Assembly: GCA_963845675.1 (NCBI GenBank)
Contig: CAWJSX010000003.1
Coordinates: forward strand, 186,001-250,000
Direction: 5' to 3'
Source of the DNA: CAWJMD01 sp963845675
Lineage (GTDB): Bacteria; Actinomycetota; Actinomycetes; Actinomycetales; CAWJMD01
Length of the DNA stretch: 64,000 nt
In this document: positions 26,515-34,747 of the stretch, one piece after another
How the letters are laid out: the number at the start of each line of letters is the position of its first letter
How positions within the stretch are numbered: the stretch's first letter is position 1
Notes under the pieces: model-generated
Told to the model about the DNA's origin: nothing
What the model saw: the letters and a program-made list of their open reading frames with translations, nothing else
The model's database searches: none
Made by a program: the position numbers and the translations under genes

Positions 26515-26632
26515 TCGTAGGTGGCTCCACCGTGTCCGGATGCCGTCTGAGGCACCGTGTGATGGCGTTGGCACGCTCGCAGGTGCTGCCGGGAGCGTGC
26601 TCGCCCCGCCGATCCTCCCGGGTGGGGCCAGG

Positions 26633-27895
26633 TCAGGTCATCGCCGGCTCGGCAGCGCCGTGCGGGGCTGCCGGGTCGGCGGTGCTCGTCGTCCGCACCT
26701 GGACCTCCGAGTGCAGGGTCCGGTGCACCGGGCACAGGTCGGCGATCTCCATCAGGCGTCGCCGTTGGTCGTCGTCGAGGTCTCCGGTCAGGTGGATCTC
26801 GCGGTCAACGCGGTCCAGCCGGCCCGAGCTGGTCGCGCACTCCGCGCAGTCCTTCGCGTGGATCCGGCTGTGGCGCAACGAGACCGTGACGGACTCCAGG
26901 GGCCACTGCTTGCGCTGCGCGTACATCCGCACGGTCATGGACGTACACGCACCGAGCGCCGCCAGCAGGAGGTCGTAGGGCGTGGGGCCGGTGTCGTGCC
27001 CCGTCGGCAGGGGCTCGTCGGCCGAGAGCTCGTGCCCTCCTGCCGTGATGCGCTGGCCGAAGGGGCCGCGCCCGTTCTCGGCCACGACGACGACCCCTTC
27101 CTCGGAGGCCTGCACTTCAGGAGGCGACGTGGCGTCCTCGTCGAGGTACCTGCTCGCCCACGCGGCCAGCACCGACGCGGCGAAGCTGGCATCGGCAGGC
27201 CGGGTAAGGAGGTGGTCGGCCCCGTCCAGGGAGACGAAGGACTTCGGGTGACGCGCCGCGTCGTAGATCCGGCGTGCGTTGTCGATGCTCACCGTCTCGT
27301 CGACGGGGGAGTGCATCACCAGCACCGCCACACCGAGGCGACCGATCCGCTCGGACTGCGGCTGGCTCGTGATGTCGTCCAGGAACTGCCTCCGGATCCG
27401 GAAGGGGCGGTCTGCCAGGCAGACCTCGGCCTCCCCGGTCTCCTCGATCTCCTGACGGCTGTCACCGAGCAGGTGGACGAGGTGCTCGGTGTCGGCCGGT
27501 GCCCCGATCGTGGCGACGGCGCGAGTCTCGGGCACCTGCTCGACGGCCGCGAGGACCGCGGCTCCTCCGAGGGAGTGACCGATGAGGATGGTGGGGGCCT
27601 CGTGACGCGTCCGGAGGTAGTCCGCGGCGTGCACGAGGTCGTCCACGTTCGAGGTGAAGTTGGTGTTGGCGAAGTCGCCGCCGGACCTCCCGAGTCCTGT
27701 GAAGTCGAAGCGCAGGACGGCGATGCCGAACCCGGTCAGGGCCTGGGCGATCCGGGACGCGGCCAGCACGTCCTTGCTGCAGGTGAAGCAGTGCGCGAAG
27801 AGCGCGTAGGCGCGCGGCCTCCCGTCGGGCAGATCCAGGCGTCCCGCCAGGGGCGTGCCCTGGGACCCGATGAACTCCACGCGCTCTGCCTGCAT
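26633..27895 (-). CDS. Bifunctional alpha/beta hydrolase-OsmC family protein
   Basis: 420 residues in two domains. Residues ~1-255 are an alpha/beta hydrolase: YALFAHCFTCSKDVLAASRI, the nucleophile elbow ILIGHSLGGAAVLA, the acid region VMHSPVDETVSI and catalytic His in SLDGADHLLTRP. Residues ~270-405 are OsmC-like: LPTGHDTGPTPYDLLLAALG then ACTSMTVRMYAQRKQWPL, with the two reactive Cys in GACTSM and ADLCPVHRTL. OsmC proteins reduce organic hydroperoxides; fused forms are widespread but their substrate is unknown. It stands alone on the minus strand. Confidence 0.92.
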   Translation of the reverse strand: MQAERVEFIGSQGTPLAGRLDLPDGRPRAYALFAHCFTCSKDVLAASRIAQALTGFGIAVLRFDFTGLGRSGGDFANTNFTSNVDDLVHAADYLRTRHEAPTILIGHSLGGAAVLAAVEQVPETRAVATIGAPADTEHLVHLLGDSRQEIEETGEAEVCLADRPFRIRRQFLDDITSQPQSERIGRLGVAVLVMHSPVDETVSIDNARRIYDAARHPKSFVSLDGADHLLTRPADASFAASVLAAWASRYLDEDATSPPEVQASEEGVVVVAENGRGPFGQRITAGGHELSADEPLPTGHDTGPTPYDLLLAALGACTSMTVRMYAQRKQWPLESVTVSLRHSRIHAKDCAECATSSGRLDRVDREIHLTGDLDDDQRRRLMEIADLCPVHRTLHSEVQVRTTSTADPAAPHGAAEPAMT

Positions 27896-28158
27896 GTGCT
27901 CGCACTCTCCTCGTCCGGATCCTGTGGGCTGACGGAACCCCGGTGGAACCGTCCAGGCTTCCCTCGGCGGCCTCGATCAGCAGCCTGGCCGGAGCCGGAC
28001 GAGACGGTCGACAACGACGGCGGCCTCCGTCCGGAACCGCAGCGGCGACGTGGTCGTCCTCCATGACCGTGCCGGCTGCCAGCGCATAGTCGGCGAGACC
28101 GTACCGACCGGACCAACGCCACCTCGACGACGAGGTCGAGGGGGGTGTCGGGTCTGGT

Positions 28159-28881
28159 TCACGGGGAGCGGACGGCGACCAGGTCGTACTCGACCAATCG
28201 CATCGCCTCGTCGAGGCTCACCGGGAACATCCCCGACGGCGTGAAGCCGTACCTCGCCAACGCCCCCATGGTCTGCACGTGGTCAGGGGCTCCGTCGTAG
28301 ATCACCTGCACCGCTGCCTCCGTCTGCAGGGCCACAACGCAGCTCAGGTCGGCGCCGGCGAGGACCTCGAGATCGAAGCCCTGCGTGTCCATCTTCAGGT
28401 ACGTCACCCCGCCCGGCAGGTCATCGACGTCGGCCAGCCGCCGCACCTGGATCGTCTCCACCCGATCCGTGGCCGCGACCTCACCGAACTCGGCCCGGCC
28501 GTAGTCCGTCAGCGGAAGAAGTGACGACAGAGTCGACATCGTCGCGACATTGATCGCGGCGACGCCGTTGGCCGATCCGAGGGCATACGGACGAACCAGC
28601 CAGCGACGGTCGCCGCGTGCCCGTTCCCGCAAGTGGAGCACCGACTCAGGTACCGGTTCGAACGAGACGATCCAGCCACGGAAACCGTTCTGGCGCAACC
28701 ATGTTCCGTACTCGCCGAACCGGGCTCCGACGTCGAGGACCACCTCGACCCGGTTGAGCTCGAACAGTCGGCTCAGGTGCAGGCCCAGCAACGACACCTC
28801 GGCACGACGTCGCGTGGGCACCACCTCGACACCCAACCGGCGCAACGCGTTCCGTGCCCGTACTTCGACCCCGTTCGGCAT
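28159..28881 (-). CDS. FkbM-family SAM-dependent methyltransferase
   Basis: 240 residues. The SAM-binding motif VEVVLDVGARFGEYGTWLRQ (about 46-65) is followed by GWIVSFEPVPESVLHLRERA. The diagnostic FkbM post-motif VTYLKMDTQGFDLEVLAGAD is near residue 165. FkbM enzymes methylate sugar or polyketide hydroxyls, often in surface glycan or natural-product clusters. No such cluster surrounds it here, so the substrate is unknown. The 263-base gap before it (27896-28158) shows no gene. Confidence 0.9.
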   Translation of the reverse strand: MPNGVEVRARNALRRLGVEVVPTRRRAEVSLLGLHLSRLFELNRVEVVLDVGARFGEYGTWLRQNGFRGWIVSFEPVPESVLHLRERARGDRRWLVRPYALGSANGVAAINVATMSTLSSLLPLTDYGRAEFGEVAATDRVETIQVRRLADVDDLPGGVTYLKMDTQGFDLEVLAGADLSCVVALQTEAAVQVIYDGAPDHVQTMGALARYGFTPSGMFPVSLDEAMRLVEYDLVAVRSP

Positions 28882-29010
28882 CTGCGAACGGTAGGGCCGT
28901 CCGCCGGGTGTCCGGTCCCTTATGCACGGGCTGCACCGGGAGGGGTGAATGCGACGCCCGGATCCACCTCATCTGTGTCGATTGAGGATGCTCCAGAAGG
29001 GATGGCTGCC

Positions 29011-29475
29011 ATGGCCGCTTCGTACCTGGATCGGAGCACGGGCCCACGCCTCGACCAGTCCGCCGACGGCGGGCCAACCGACGTGGAGGGCAAGGCCCCG
29101 GGCAACCTGGGCGCCTGGGAGGTCAGCGGGATCGTCGACGCCTCGTCCGCCTTCGGGACTGGTGCCTTCCTCGTGGACATGCAGGTGCACTCGTCGTGGA
29201 TCGAGAAGGCACTCGGCGCCGACGTGAACGGCGACGGCGCAACGGACTTCACCGACAAGCGTGAGGGCGGTGGGCGCGCTTCGCGTCCCCGGTCTTCGTC
29301 CTCGCCGCCGCCGCGGTGATCACCGCGGCGCTACCCGTCCACGAGATGGGGGTCGCGCTCACGGCCCTACCGGTGGTGGTGGCCCTGGCCCGGTTGGGCT
29401 GGGTGGTGTGGAGCGCCTGGGCCTACCCCTCCCGCCCCCAGCCTCAGGGGGATCGCGGAGGCGCGTCGACGACCT
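29011..29475 (+). CDS. Small membrane protein with EF-hand-like loop (frameshifted)
   Basis: The ATG at 29011 is chosen because AGAAGG ends ten bases upstream; the ATG at 29002 lies too close. The N-terminal half is soluble and ends GAWEVSGIVDASSAFGTGAF, IEKALGADVNGDGATDFTDK. DVNGDGATDFTD is a textbook EF-hand or dockerin Ca-binding loop. A one-base shift near 29270 leads to two membrane helices, PVFVLAAAAVITAALPVHEM and LTALPVVVALARLGWVVWSA, and a polar tail ending at 29475. The protein would be about 154 residues. Function unknown. The HupE-like protein carries a similar loop. Confidence 0.55.
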
Positions 29476-29564
29476 AGGGACCAAGGTCCGGGGACCCCGG
29501 GGCCTGCGCGGCCTAGGTTCGAGACCGTACGAAGCACACAGGACCCCGGTGAGGACGGTCGGCC

Positions 29565-30020
29565 ATGTCCACGTGGTTCGCGGGCGAGAACGACATCAGC
29601 TGCGGCATCGACGAGGTGAAGGACGCCGCCTTGGATCCCGGCGGGTTGTATGCCGGCGTCGTGGGCCTCATGCCCGGCATGACCAGCGTGGAGCTGGTCG
29701 ACCAGGGCGGTGACTTCGTGACGATCAGGACGAACGAGGGCCTGATGCGGCGCACGAACATCACCAAGCACGTGGAACCGGAACGCGTGGTGCTCGACTG
29801 TGACGAGGAGTACCAGGCCGGTTCGCGCGTCACGACGAGGTCGCACGTCCAGGACGCGTTCACGGTCGCGGGTCCAGGCGTGACGCACCGCGCCGTGGTC
29901 AGCGACCTGGAGGCACCGGGCGTGCTCGGCTTCCTCTACCGCACGTTCGGGCGCTCGTCGATGCAGAAGGCCTTCCTGTCGTCCTACAAGGCGTACTTCG
30001 AGACCCAGCCGGCGTCCTGA
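29565..30020 (+). CDS. SRPBCC-like small protein
   Basis: 151 residues. The strand-helix pattern DISCGIDEVKDAALDPGGLY, DFVTIRTNEGLMRRTNITKH, RVVLDCDEEYQAGSRVTTRS with a long C-terminal helix FGRSSMQKAFLSSYKAYFET fits the SRPBCC (START/Bet v1-like) hydrophobic-cavity fold. Ligand and role cannot be told. It is followed directly by a palindromic repeat pair. Confidence 0.7.
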   Translation: MSTWFAGENDISCGIDEVKDAALDPGGLYAGVVGLMPGMTSVELVDQGGDFVTIRTNEGLMRRTNITKHVEPERVVLDCDEEYQAGSRVTTRSHVQDAFTVAGPGVTHRAVVSDLEAPGVLGFLYRTFGRSSMQKAFLSSYKAYFETQPAS

Positions 30021-30024
30021 GCGC

Positions 30025-30084
30025 CATTCTCGGGAGAATGCGCGTCACGACGCACCTTTCGCACGCATTCTCCCGAGAATGACG
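30025..30084. repeat. Paired palindromic repeat, locus 1
   Basis: ATTCTCGGGAGAAT (30026-30039) and ATTCTCCCGAGAAT (30067-30080) are 41 bases apart, start to start. The second reads GCATTCTCCCGAGAATGACG with its flanks; the first is the same unit inverted. An equivalent pair with 42-base spacing is at 43376-43437. Both loci are intergenic. Confidence 0.75.
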
Positions 30085-30142
30085 CAGAGCGCCGGGGCCG
30101 ATCGCCACGCGGGAGGCAGACCCGTCGCCTAGCGTGCGGGGG

Positions 30143-31702
30143 ATGGACACGCGGTGGGGCACGTCAGCGGGGACGGCGTCCAGGCCCGTCCCTGAGGTCC
30201 GTTACGCGACCTCGGGGAACGCCTCCATCGCCTACCAGGCCTTCGGGCGGGAGCGTCCGACGATCCTGGCGGTGCCGCCGCTCGCGCAGAACGTCGAGCT
30301 GATCTGGGACTGGCCCGGCGCCCGGCGGATGCTGGAGGGTTTCGGCTCGTTCTGCCGCTACGTCCACTTCGACAAGCGGGGGACGGGCATGTCAAGCCGG
30401 GACGTGGGGCTGCCTGGGCTCGACCAGCGGATCGACGACGCGGGGGCGGTGATGGACGCCGCGGGTGTGGATCGCGCGTGGGTCTACGGCATCTCGGAGG
30501 GTGGGCCGATGGCGCTGCTGTTCGCCGCGAGCTACCCCGACCGTGTGGACGGTGTGATCCTCGAGTCCACGGCGGCGAGCCTCGCGGCGAGACCGACCAC
30601 GGCGACGCGTGAGATCCCCTCTCGCGACTGGGGTCCGTTCCTGTCGGCCTGGGGAACCTCGGACTCGTTGACGCCGCACATCTTCGCCCCGTCCCTGGCC
30701 GGAGACCCCGCCTTCCACCGTTTCCATCAGCGCTACGAACGGCAGTGCGCGTCTCCGTCCACGCTCGAGACGCTGATGCGGATGAACGCCCACCTCGACG
30801 CGCGGGACGTGCTCGCGTCGATCGACGTGCCGGTGCTCCTCCTCCACCGGACCGACGACCCGGTGGTCGCGGTGGAGCTGGCCCGGGAGACGGCGGCCGC
30901 CCTGCCGAACGCGCGCCTGCTGGAGATGCCCGGGGCCGACCACTTCACGTACGCCTCCGACGCCGACACGGTGCTGGACGAGATCGCCCGGTTCGTCACC
31001 GGCCGTCCGTTGCAGGAACGGCGGCGACGCCCGTGCGCCGTCACCATCCGCACCCTGGGGGAGTTCGCCGTGACGGTCGACGGCGCGCAGGTTGACACCG
31101 CCGCCTGGGGGTCGCGACGGGCACGCCAGCTGCTCAAGCGGCTCGTGGCGGCGCGGGGACGACCGGTCACCCGCGAGACCCTGATCGACCAGCTCTGGCC
31201 CGGGCACGACGACCTCGTGCGTCTCTCGGCCAGGCTCAGCGTGCAGCTCTCGACGGTTCGCCGGGTGCTTGGCGGACGCCTGGTGTCCGACAACGACTGC
31301 GTCGCACTGGATCTGGCTCAGGTGGACGTGGACGTCGAGAGGCTGCTCGCCTGCCGCCGCCAGGACGTGCTGGACGGATATCCGGGCGAGTTCCTGCCTG
31401 AGGACGCGGGTGAGGGCTGGGCCGACGGGCTGCGCCAGGCGGTCAGGGCGCACGTGGTCGCCGCGGGACACGAGGTGCTGTCGGAGGCCGCAGACGACCA
31501 GGAGCGGACCGTGGCGGCGGCCGAGGCCGTGCTGCGCGCCGAGCCCTACGACGAGCCCACGTTGCTCGCTCTCGTGCGCGCGCACGCGGGCACCGGCTGC
31601 CACGGGCTGGCGAGGGAGGCGCACGCCGTGTACGCGGCGCGGATGGACGAGCTGGACCTCACGCCGCGACCCTTCGCCGAGATCGTCGGCCGGGGCGGCT
31701 GA
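30143..31702 (+). CDS. Alpha/beta hydrolase fused to a BTAD/OmpR-type DNA-binding domain
   Basis: 519 residues. The N-terminal ~290 form a hydrolase resembling those fused to adenylate cyclase or LuxR domains: IAYQAFGRERPTILAVPPLA, HFDKRGTGMSSRD, nucleophile VYGISEGGPMALL, acid in LLHRTDDPVVAVE and His in GADHFTYASDAD. From about 298 a winged-helix begins (VTIRTLGEFAVTVDGAQVDT, RRARQLLKRLVAARGRPVTR), followed by a BTAD-type helical domain to the end (EVLSEAADDQERTVAAAEAV). This resembles SARP-like regulators with the hydrolase as the sensor. The catalytic triad looks intact. ATG 30143 follows GGGGG; a GTG nine bases earlier is possible. Confidence 0.85.
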   Translation: MDTRWGTSAGTASRPVPEVRYATSGNASIAYQAFGRERPTILAVPPLAQNVELIWDWPGARRMLEGFGSFCRYVHFDKRGTGMSSRDVGLPGLDQRIDDAGAVMDAAGVDRAWVYGISEGGPMALLFAASYPDRVDGVILESTAASLAARPTTATREIPSRDWGPFLSAWGTSDSLTPHIFAPSLAGDPAFHRFHQRYERQCASPSTLETLMRMNAHLDARDVLASIDVPVLLLHRTDDPVVAVELARETAAALPNARLLEMPGADHFTYASDADTVLDEIARFVTGRPLQERRRRPCAVTIRTLGEFAVTVDGAQVDTAAWGSRRARQLLKRLVAARGRPVTRETLIDQLWPGHDDLVRLSARLSVQLSTVRRVLGGRLVSDNDCVALDLAQVDVDVERLLACRRQDVLDGYPGEFLPEDAGEGWADGLRQAVRAHVVAAGHEVLSEAADDQERTVAAAEAVLRAEPYDEPTLLALVRAHAGTGCHGLAREAHAVYAARMDELDLTPRPFAEIVGRGG

Positions 31703-31776
31703 GGGCCGACCTGAAGGGTGTCGAAAGGGGCGTCGGCAGGGTGGGGGAGGTCCTGACGTCCACGCAGGAGGCAGTC

Positions 31777-32256
31777 ATGAGCATGCAGTCACCGACCCTG
31801 TTGGGTCCCGAGGAGGGCGACCTCTACCAGTTCCTCGCCGCACGCAACCGGATCCTGGCCGGCGGCAAGCAGACCGAGGGCACGATGACGATCATCGAGT
31901 TCGAGGCCCCGCCCGGGTTCGGGCCCCCGCCGCACATCCACCACCGCGAGGACGAGGCCTTCTACGTGCTCGAGGGCTCGGCCCTGTTCCACTGCGACGG
32001 CGACGAGGTCACCTACGAGGCGGGCGGGTTCTGCTACCTGCCGAAGGGCCTCGTCCACCGCTTCGAGATGGGTCCTGACGGAGGACGGATCCTGCAGATC
32101 ACCACGCCCTCCCAGTTCGAGGAGATGGTCGCCGACTACGGCTACCGCATCGGGCGCGAGGAGCGGCCCGAGCCCGAGGAGCCGGACATCCCGCGCCTGG
32201 TCGAGGTGTGCCAGCGCTACGGGATCGACCTGCTCCTGGGCGGGCCGCCGTCGTGA
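31777..32256 (+). CDS. Cupin-domain protein
   Basis: 159 residues. ATG at 31777 is set by the excellent CAGGAGG upstream. Cupin motif 1 is visible in PPPHIHHREDEAFYVLEGSA (His-x-His-His plus Glu) and motif 2 in GFCYLPKGLVHRFEMG. Single-domain metal-binding cupins act as isomerases, dioxygenases or ligand binders; the substrate is unknown. It follows the hydrolase-BTAD regulator by 74 bases on the same strand and could be one of its targets. Confidence 0.85.
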   Translation: MSMQSPTLLGPEEGDLYQFLAARNRILAGGKQTEGTMTIIEFEAPPGFGPPPHIHHREDEAFYVLEGSALFHCDGDEVTYEAGGFCYLPKGLVHRFEMGPDGGRILQITTPSQFEEMVADYGYRIGREERPEPEEPDIPRLVEVCQRYGIDLLLGGPPS

Positions 32257-32265
32257 GCCCGGAGG

Positions 32266-32433
32266 TCAGCCGCGGCCGAAGAGGCGGCTGAGGAAACCGC
32301 CGGAAGGCTGCTCACCGGCGTGGCCGGCGCAGCGGTCGGTCTTCGGCACGTTGCGCATGACCGCGTCGACGTGCTGACCGCATCCGGTCCAGGTCGTCTT
32401 GCCACACTTCCTGCAGGTTGCCGGCTGGCACAT
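32266..32433 (-). CDS. Small zinc-ribbon-like CxxC protein (55 aa)
   Basis: The start MCQPATCRKCGKTTWTGCGQ is set by AGGAGAG six bases upstream. Cys residues are at positions 2, 7, 10 and 18, then HVDAVMRNVPKTDRCAGHAG; the CRKCG pair plus later Cys/His form a likely zinc site. It is a common but uncharacterised small bacterial protein type. Its upstream region holds the first CsoR/CstR-type operator (32471-32494), so the divergently placed repressor at 32590 probably controls it. Confidence 0.75.
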   Translation of the reverse strand: MCQPATCRKCGKTTWTGCGQHVDAVMRNVPKTDRCAGHAGEQPSGGFLSRLFGRG

Positions 32434-32470
32434 GGTTCTCTCCTGGTGTGTCGTCGTCTGGTACGGATCA

Positions 32471-32494
32471 CAGCATACCTGGGGGGGTATGCTG
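32471..32494. promoter_or_regulatory. CsoR/CstR-type operator 1
   Basis: CAGCATACC and GGTATGCTG form perfect 9-bp arms around TGGGGG. The core ATACC-N6-GGTAT with a G/C tract is the classical operator of the CsoR family (copper, persulfide). It lies 38 bases before the start of the small CxxC protein and 96 bases before the repressor gene. Confidence 0.8.
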
Positions 32495-32531
32495 TGCCAA
32501 CTGGGAACAGCGCGCGCCACTGCCGCGCTGC

Positions 32532-32547
32532 ATACCCCAGTAGGTAT
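32532..32547. promoter_or_regulatory. CsoR/CstR-type operator 2
   Basis: ATACC-CCAGTA-GGTAT, with a 6-base spacer as in operator 1 but shorter perfect arms. It lies 42 bases before the GTG start of the repressor, consistent with autoregulation. Confidence 0.72.
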
Positions 32548-32589
32548 CAGTGCAGGTCGCAGGCGACCTCTGACCGGTGGGAGAACATC

Positions 32590-32856
32590 GTGGTCACGCT
32601 CAGCTCGGACGACATGACGCCGGTCGTCCACCGACTGCGTCGCGCACAGGGCCAGATCGGCGGGGTCATCCGGCTGATCGAGGAGGGGCGCGACTGCAAG
32701 GACGTCGTCACCCAGCTGGCCGCCGCCAAGCGGGCACTCGACCGTGCCGGTTTCGCGATCGTCTCCGCGGGCCTGCGGGACTGCCTGGCCAACCCCGAGG
32801 GCGTGGATGCGGACGACCAGGCCGTGCTGGAGAAGCTCTTCCTCACGCTCGCCTGA
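32590..32856 (+). CDS. CsoR/FrmR-family repressor, CstR-like
   Basis: 88 residues from GTG at 32590 (GGTGGGAG upstream). VVHRLRRAQGQIGGVIRLIE is the conserved DNA-binding helix of the family. The sensing Cys pair is in GRDCKDVVTQLAAAKRALDR and AGLRDCLANPEG. The His four residues before the second Cys in copper CsoR is replaced by Gly, which points to a persulfide-type (CstR-like) or other thiol sensor rather than copper. It is divergent from the 55-aa CxxC protein across two operators. Candidate sulfur targets beyond that gene are not adjacent. Confidence 0.85.
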   Translation: MVTLSSDDMTPVVHRLRRAQGQIGGVIRLIEEGRDCKDVVTQLAAAKRALDRAGFAIVSAGLRDCLANPEGVDADDQAVLEKLFLTLA

Positions 32857-33331
32857 CCGGCACCTCTGAGCCCTCATCCAGTGGAGGGACGCCGAGTCGG
32901 CACGCCCCTGGCTCGGCGAAGGGCACCAGCCAGCTCCCGGACGGGTCGGCTCCGTGCTCGGTCAGGGCACCGCGCACGATGCCGAGGTGCAACGCGCACA
33001 CGACCTCCGGGTGCCGGTGCGCGGCCTCGAGCAGGGGGCACCGGGTCAGGCGGACCTCTGCGGGACGCTCCGGCGCGACCTCGGGCGCGAACCCCAGGTC
33101 CTCGAGGAGCCGAAGCACCTGCTCACGTGCGGCATGGGGAGACAGCAGGGTGGCGCCGCGGTCGCGCACGAGCTCGCGGCCCCGCTCCTGCCCGGCAACT
33201 GCCGCCGCCCGGCCGGGCTCCAGCACGCGGTCCGTGGCCCCGAGGGACTTTGGACCTGTCTTCCACGGAGGTGAGAGTAGTAAATCTAGGGCACCGCCCC
33301 CGACCGGGAGCCCCGCGGAGGAGTCAGACAT
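32843..33331 (-). CDS. Effector-type regulator domain lacking a helix-turn-helix
   Basis: About 162 residues. REQVLRLLEDLGFAPEVAPE, then VRLTRCPLLEAAHRHPEVVC and ALHLGIVRGALTEHGADPSG with FAEPGACRLGVP are typical of the C-terminal effector half of ArsR-like regulators (MarR/ArsR fold followed by a CP...EVVCALH domain). The expected N-terminal winged helix is missing; MSDSSAGLPVGGG replaces it. The gene may be truncated by a rearrangement or mis-started because of an upstream indel. Its 3' end overlaps the CstR gene convergently by 14 bases. Confidence 0.6.
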   Translation of the reverse strand: MSDSSAGLPVGGGALDLLLSPPWKTGPKSLGATDRVLEPGRAAAVAGQERGRELVRDRGATLLSPHAAREQVLRLLEDLGFAPEVAPERPAEVRLTRCPLLEAAHRHPEVVCALHLGIVRGALTEHGADPSGSWLVPFAEPGACRLGVPPLDEGSEVPVRRA

Positions 33332-33502
33332 GGACCCCGTCGTCATCGCGTCGCTGGTCGCGCGCGTGCCCGGGTCGGGCGGCTGAGCCCGGTGCGCACC
33401 GATCCGGTGAGCGGCGATGCCTGACGTCGTCCGCTCATTGGCAACACCGGCCCCAGCGGCCCGGGTGGAGACCGTGACGCTCCTGGCAGCAGGACCACCC
33501 TC

Positions 33503-34747
33503 GTGACGACCGCACGCCCCTCCCCTGCCGAGACCTCCGGCACCGTCAGGTCGCCGTGGCGGATGCTGGCGCTGGCCACGGTCGGCTTCGCGATCAACTT
33601 CTGGGCCTGGGCACTGCTGAGTCCGCTCGGCCCGGTGTTCCGCGACAACGGCACCCTGGGCTCGCTCAGTGAGTCGCAGGTCTCACTGATGGTGGCCGTG
33701 CCGGTCCTGGTGGGCTCCCTCGGCCGCATCCCCGTCGGGGCCCTGACCGACAAGTACGGGGGGCGGGAGATGTTCGTCATCGTCTCGCTCGCGACGATCG
33801 TGCCGACCCTGTTCATCGGCTTCTACGGCCAGACCAACTACGCGGCGCTGCTGGTCGGCGGCCTGTTCCTCGGCATCTCAGGAACCTCGTTCGCCGTCGG
33901 TGTCCCGTTCGTCAACGCCTGGTTCCCGCCCGAACGGAGAGGGCTGGCCGTCGGGATCTTCGGCGCCGGAATGGGCGGCACGGCGATCAGCGCGCTCACG
34001 ACGGTCAAGCTGTACACCAACGTCGGGGACAAGGCCCCGTTCCTGTTCGCGGCCGCGGCGCTGGCGATCTTCGCGATCGCGGCGTGGCTGCTGCTCGAGG
34101 ACGCACCGGGCAGGAAGCCACCGACGTCGTCGCTGCTCGTCCGCCTGCGGGCGAATGCGCGCCTGCCGATCACGTGGCAGGCCTGCATCCTGTACGCGGT
34201 CGCGTTCGGCGGGTACGTGGCGTTCTCGGTCTACCTCCCCGCCTACCTCAGGACGGCCTACGACCTGGCTCCAGCCGCCGCCGCCGACCGGATGGCCGGA
34301 TTCGTGGTGCTCGCCGTCCTCATGCGACCGATCGGTGGCTGGCTCGCGGACCGGCTCGGTCCGATCCCGGTCCTGGCCGGTGGATACCTCGTGGTCGTGG
34401 TCGGTGCCGCGATCGCGTCCTCGACCCCGGTGCTCGAACCGGTGGGAGCCGTCGCGTTCCTGGCGATGGCGATGGCGCTGGGCTCCGGCACCGGCGCCAC
34501 GTTCGCGCTGATCGCCAAGGTGACCGACCCGTCCCGGGTCGGCGGCGTGACCGGTCTGGTGGGTGCCGCCGGCGGGCTGGGCGGCTTCGTCCCACCGCTG
34601 ATCATGGGCTACGTCTACGGCCGTACCGACTCCTACGCCATCGGTCTGCTGCTGCTGTCGGCGACCGCTGCCTTGACCGTGGTGCTGACCCTGACGATCG
34701 TGCGCGGGACCGCACGTCGACACGACGAGGAGATGGGTACCGCATGA
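33503..34747 (+). CDS. narK: NarK-type nitrate/nitrite MFS transporter
   Basis: 414 residues, twelve TM helices. NarK/NNP signatures are present: GFAINFWAWALLSPLGPVFR, VPVLVGSLGRIPVGALTDKY, LFLGISGTSFAVGVPFVNAW with FPPERRGLAVGIFGAGMGG, and late GGWLADRLGPIPVLAGGY plus AAGGLGGFVPPLIMGYVYG. It takes up nitrate or exchanges it for nitrite. GTG start at 33503 without a strong ribosome site. The stop overlaps the narG start (ATGA), so transporter and enzyme are translated as one operon. Confidence 0.93.
   Translation: MTTARPSPAETSGTVRSPWRMLALATVGFAINFWAWALLSPLGPVFRDNGTLGSLSESQVSLMVAVPVLVGSLGRIPVGALTDKYGGREMFVIVSLATIVPTLFIGFYGQTNYAALLVGGLFLGISGTSFAVGVPFVNAWFPPERRGLAVGIFGAGMGGTAISALTTVKLYTNVGDKAPFLFAAAALAIFAIAAWLLLEDAPGRKPPTSSLLVRLRANARLPITWQACILYAVAFGGYVAFSVYLPAYLRTAYDLAPAAAADRMAGFVVLAVLMRPIGGWLADRLGPIPVLAGGYLVVVVGAAIASSTPVLEPVGAVAFLAMAMALGSGTGATFALIAKVTDPSRVGGVTGLVGAAGGLGGFVPPLIMGYVYGRTDSYAIGLLLLSATAALTVVLTLTIVRGTARRHDEEMGTA

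Noticed and set aside
26540..28066. 508-aa plus-strand frame opposite the hydrolase-OsmC gene
   Set aside because: Shadow of a well-supported bifunctional gene on the other strand.
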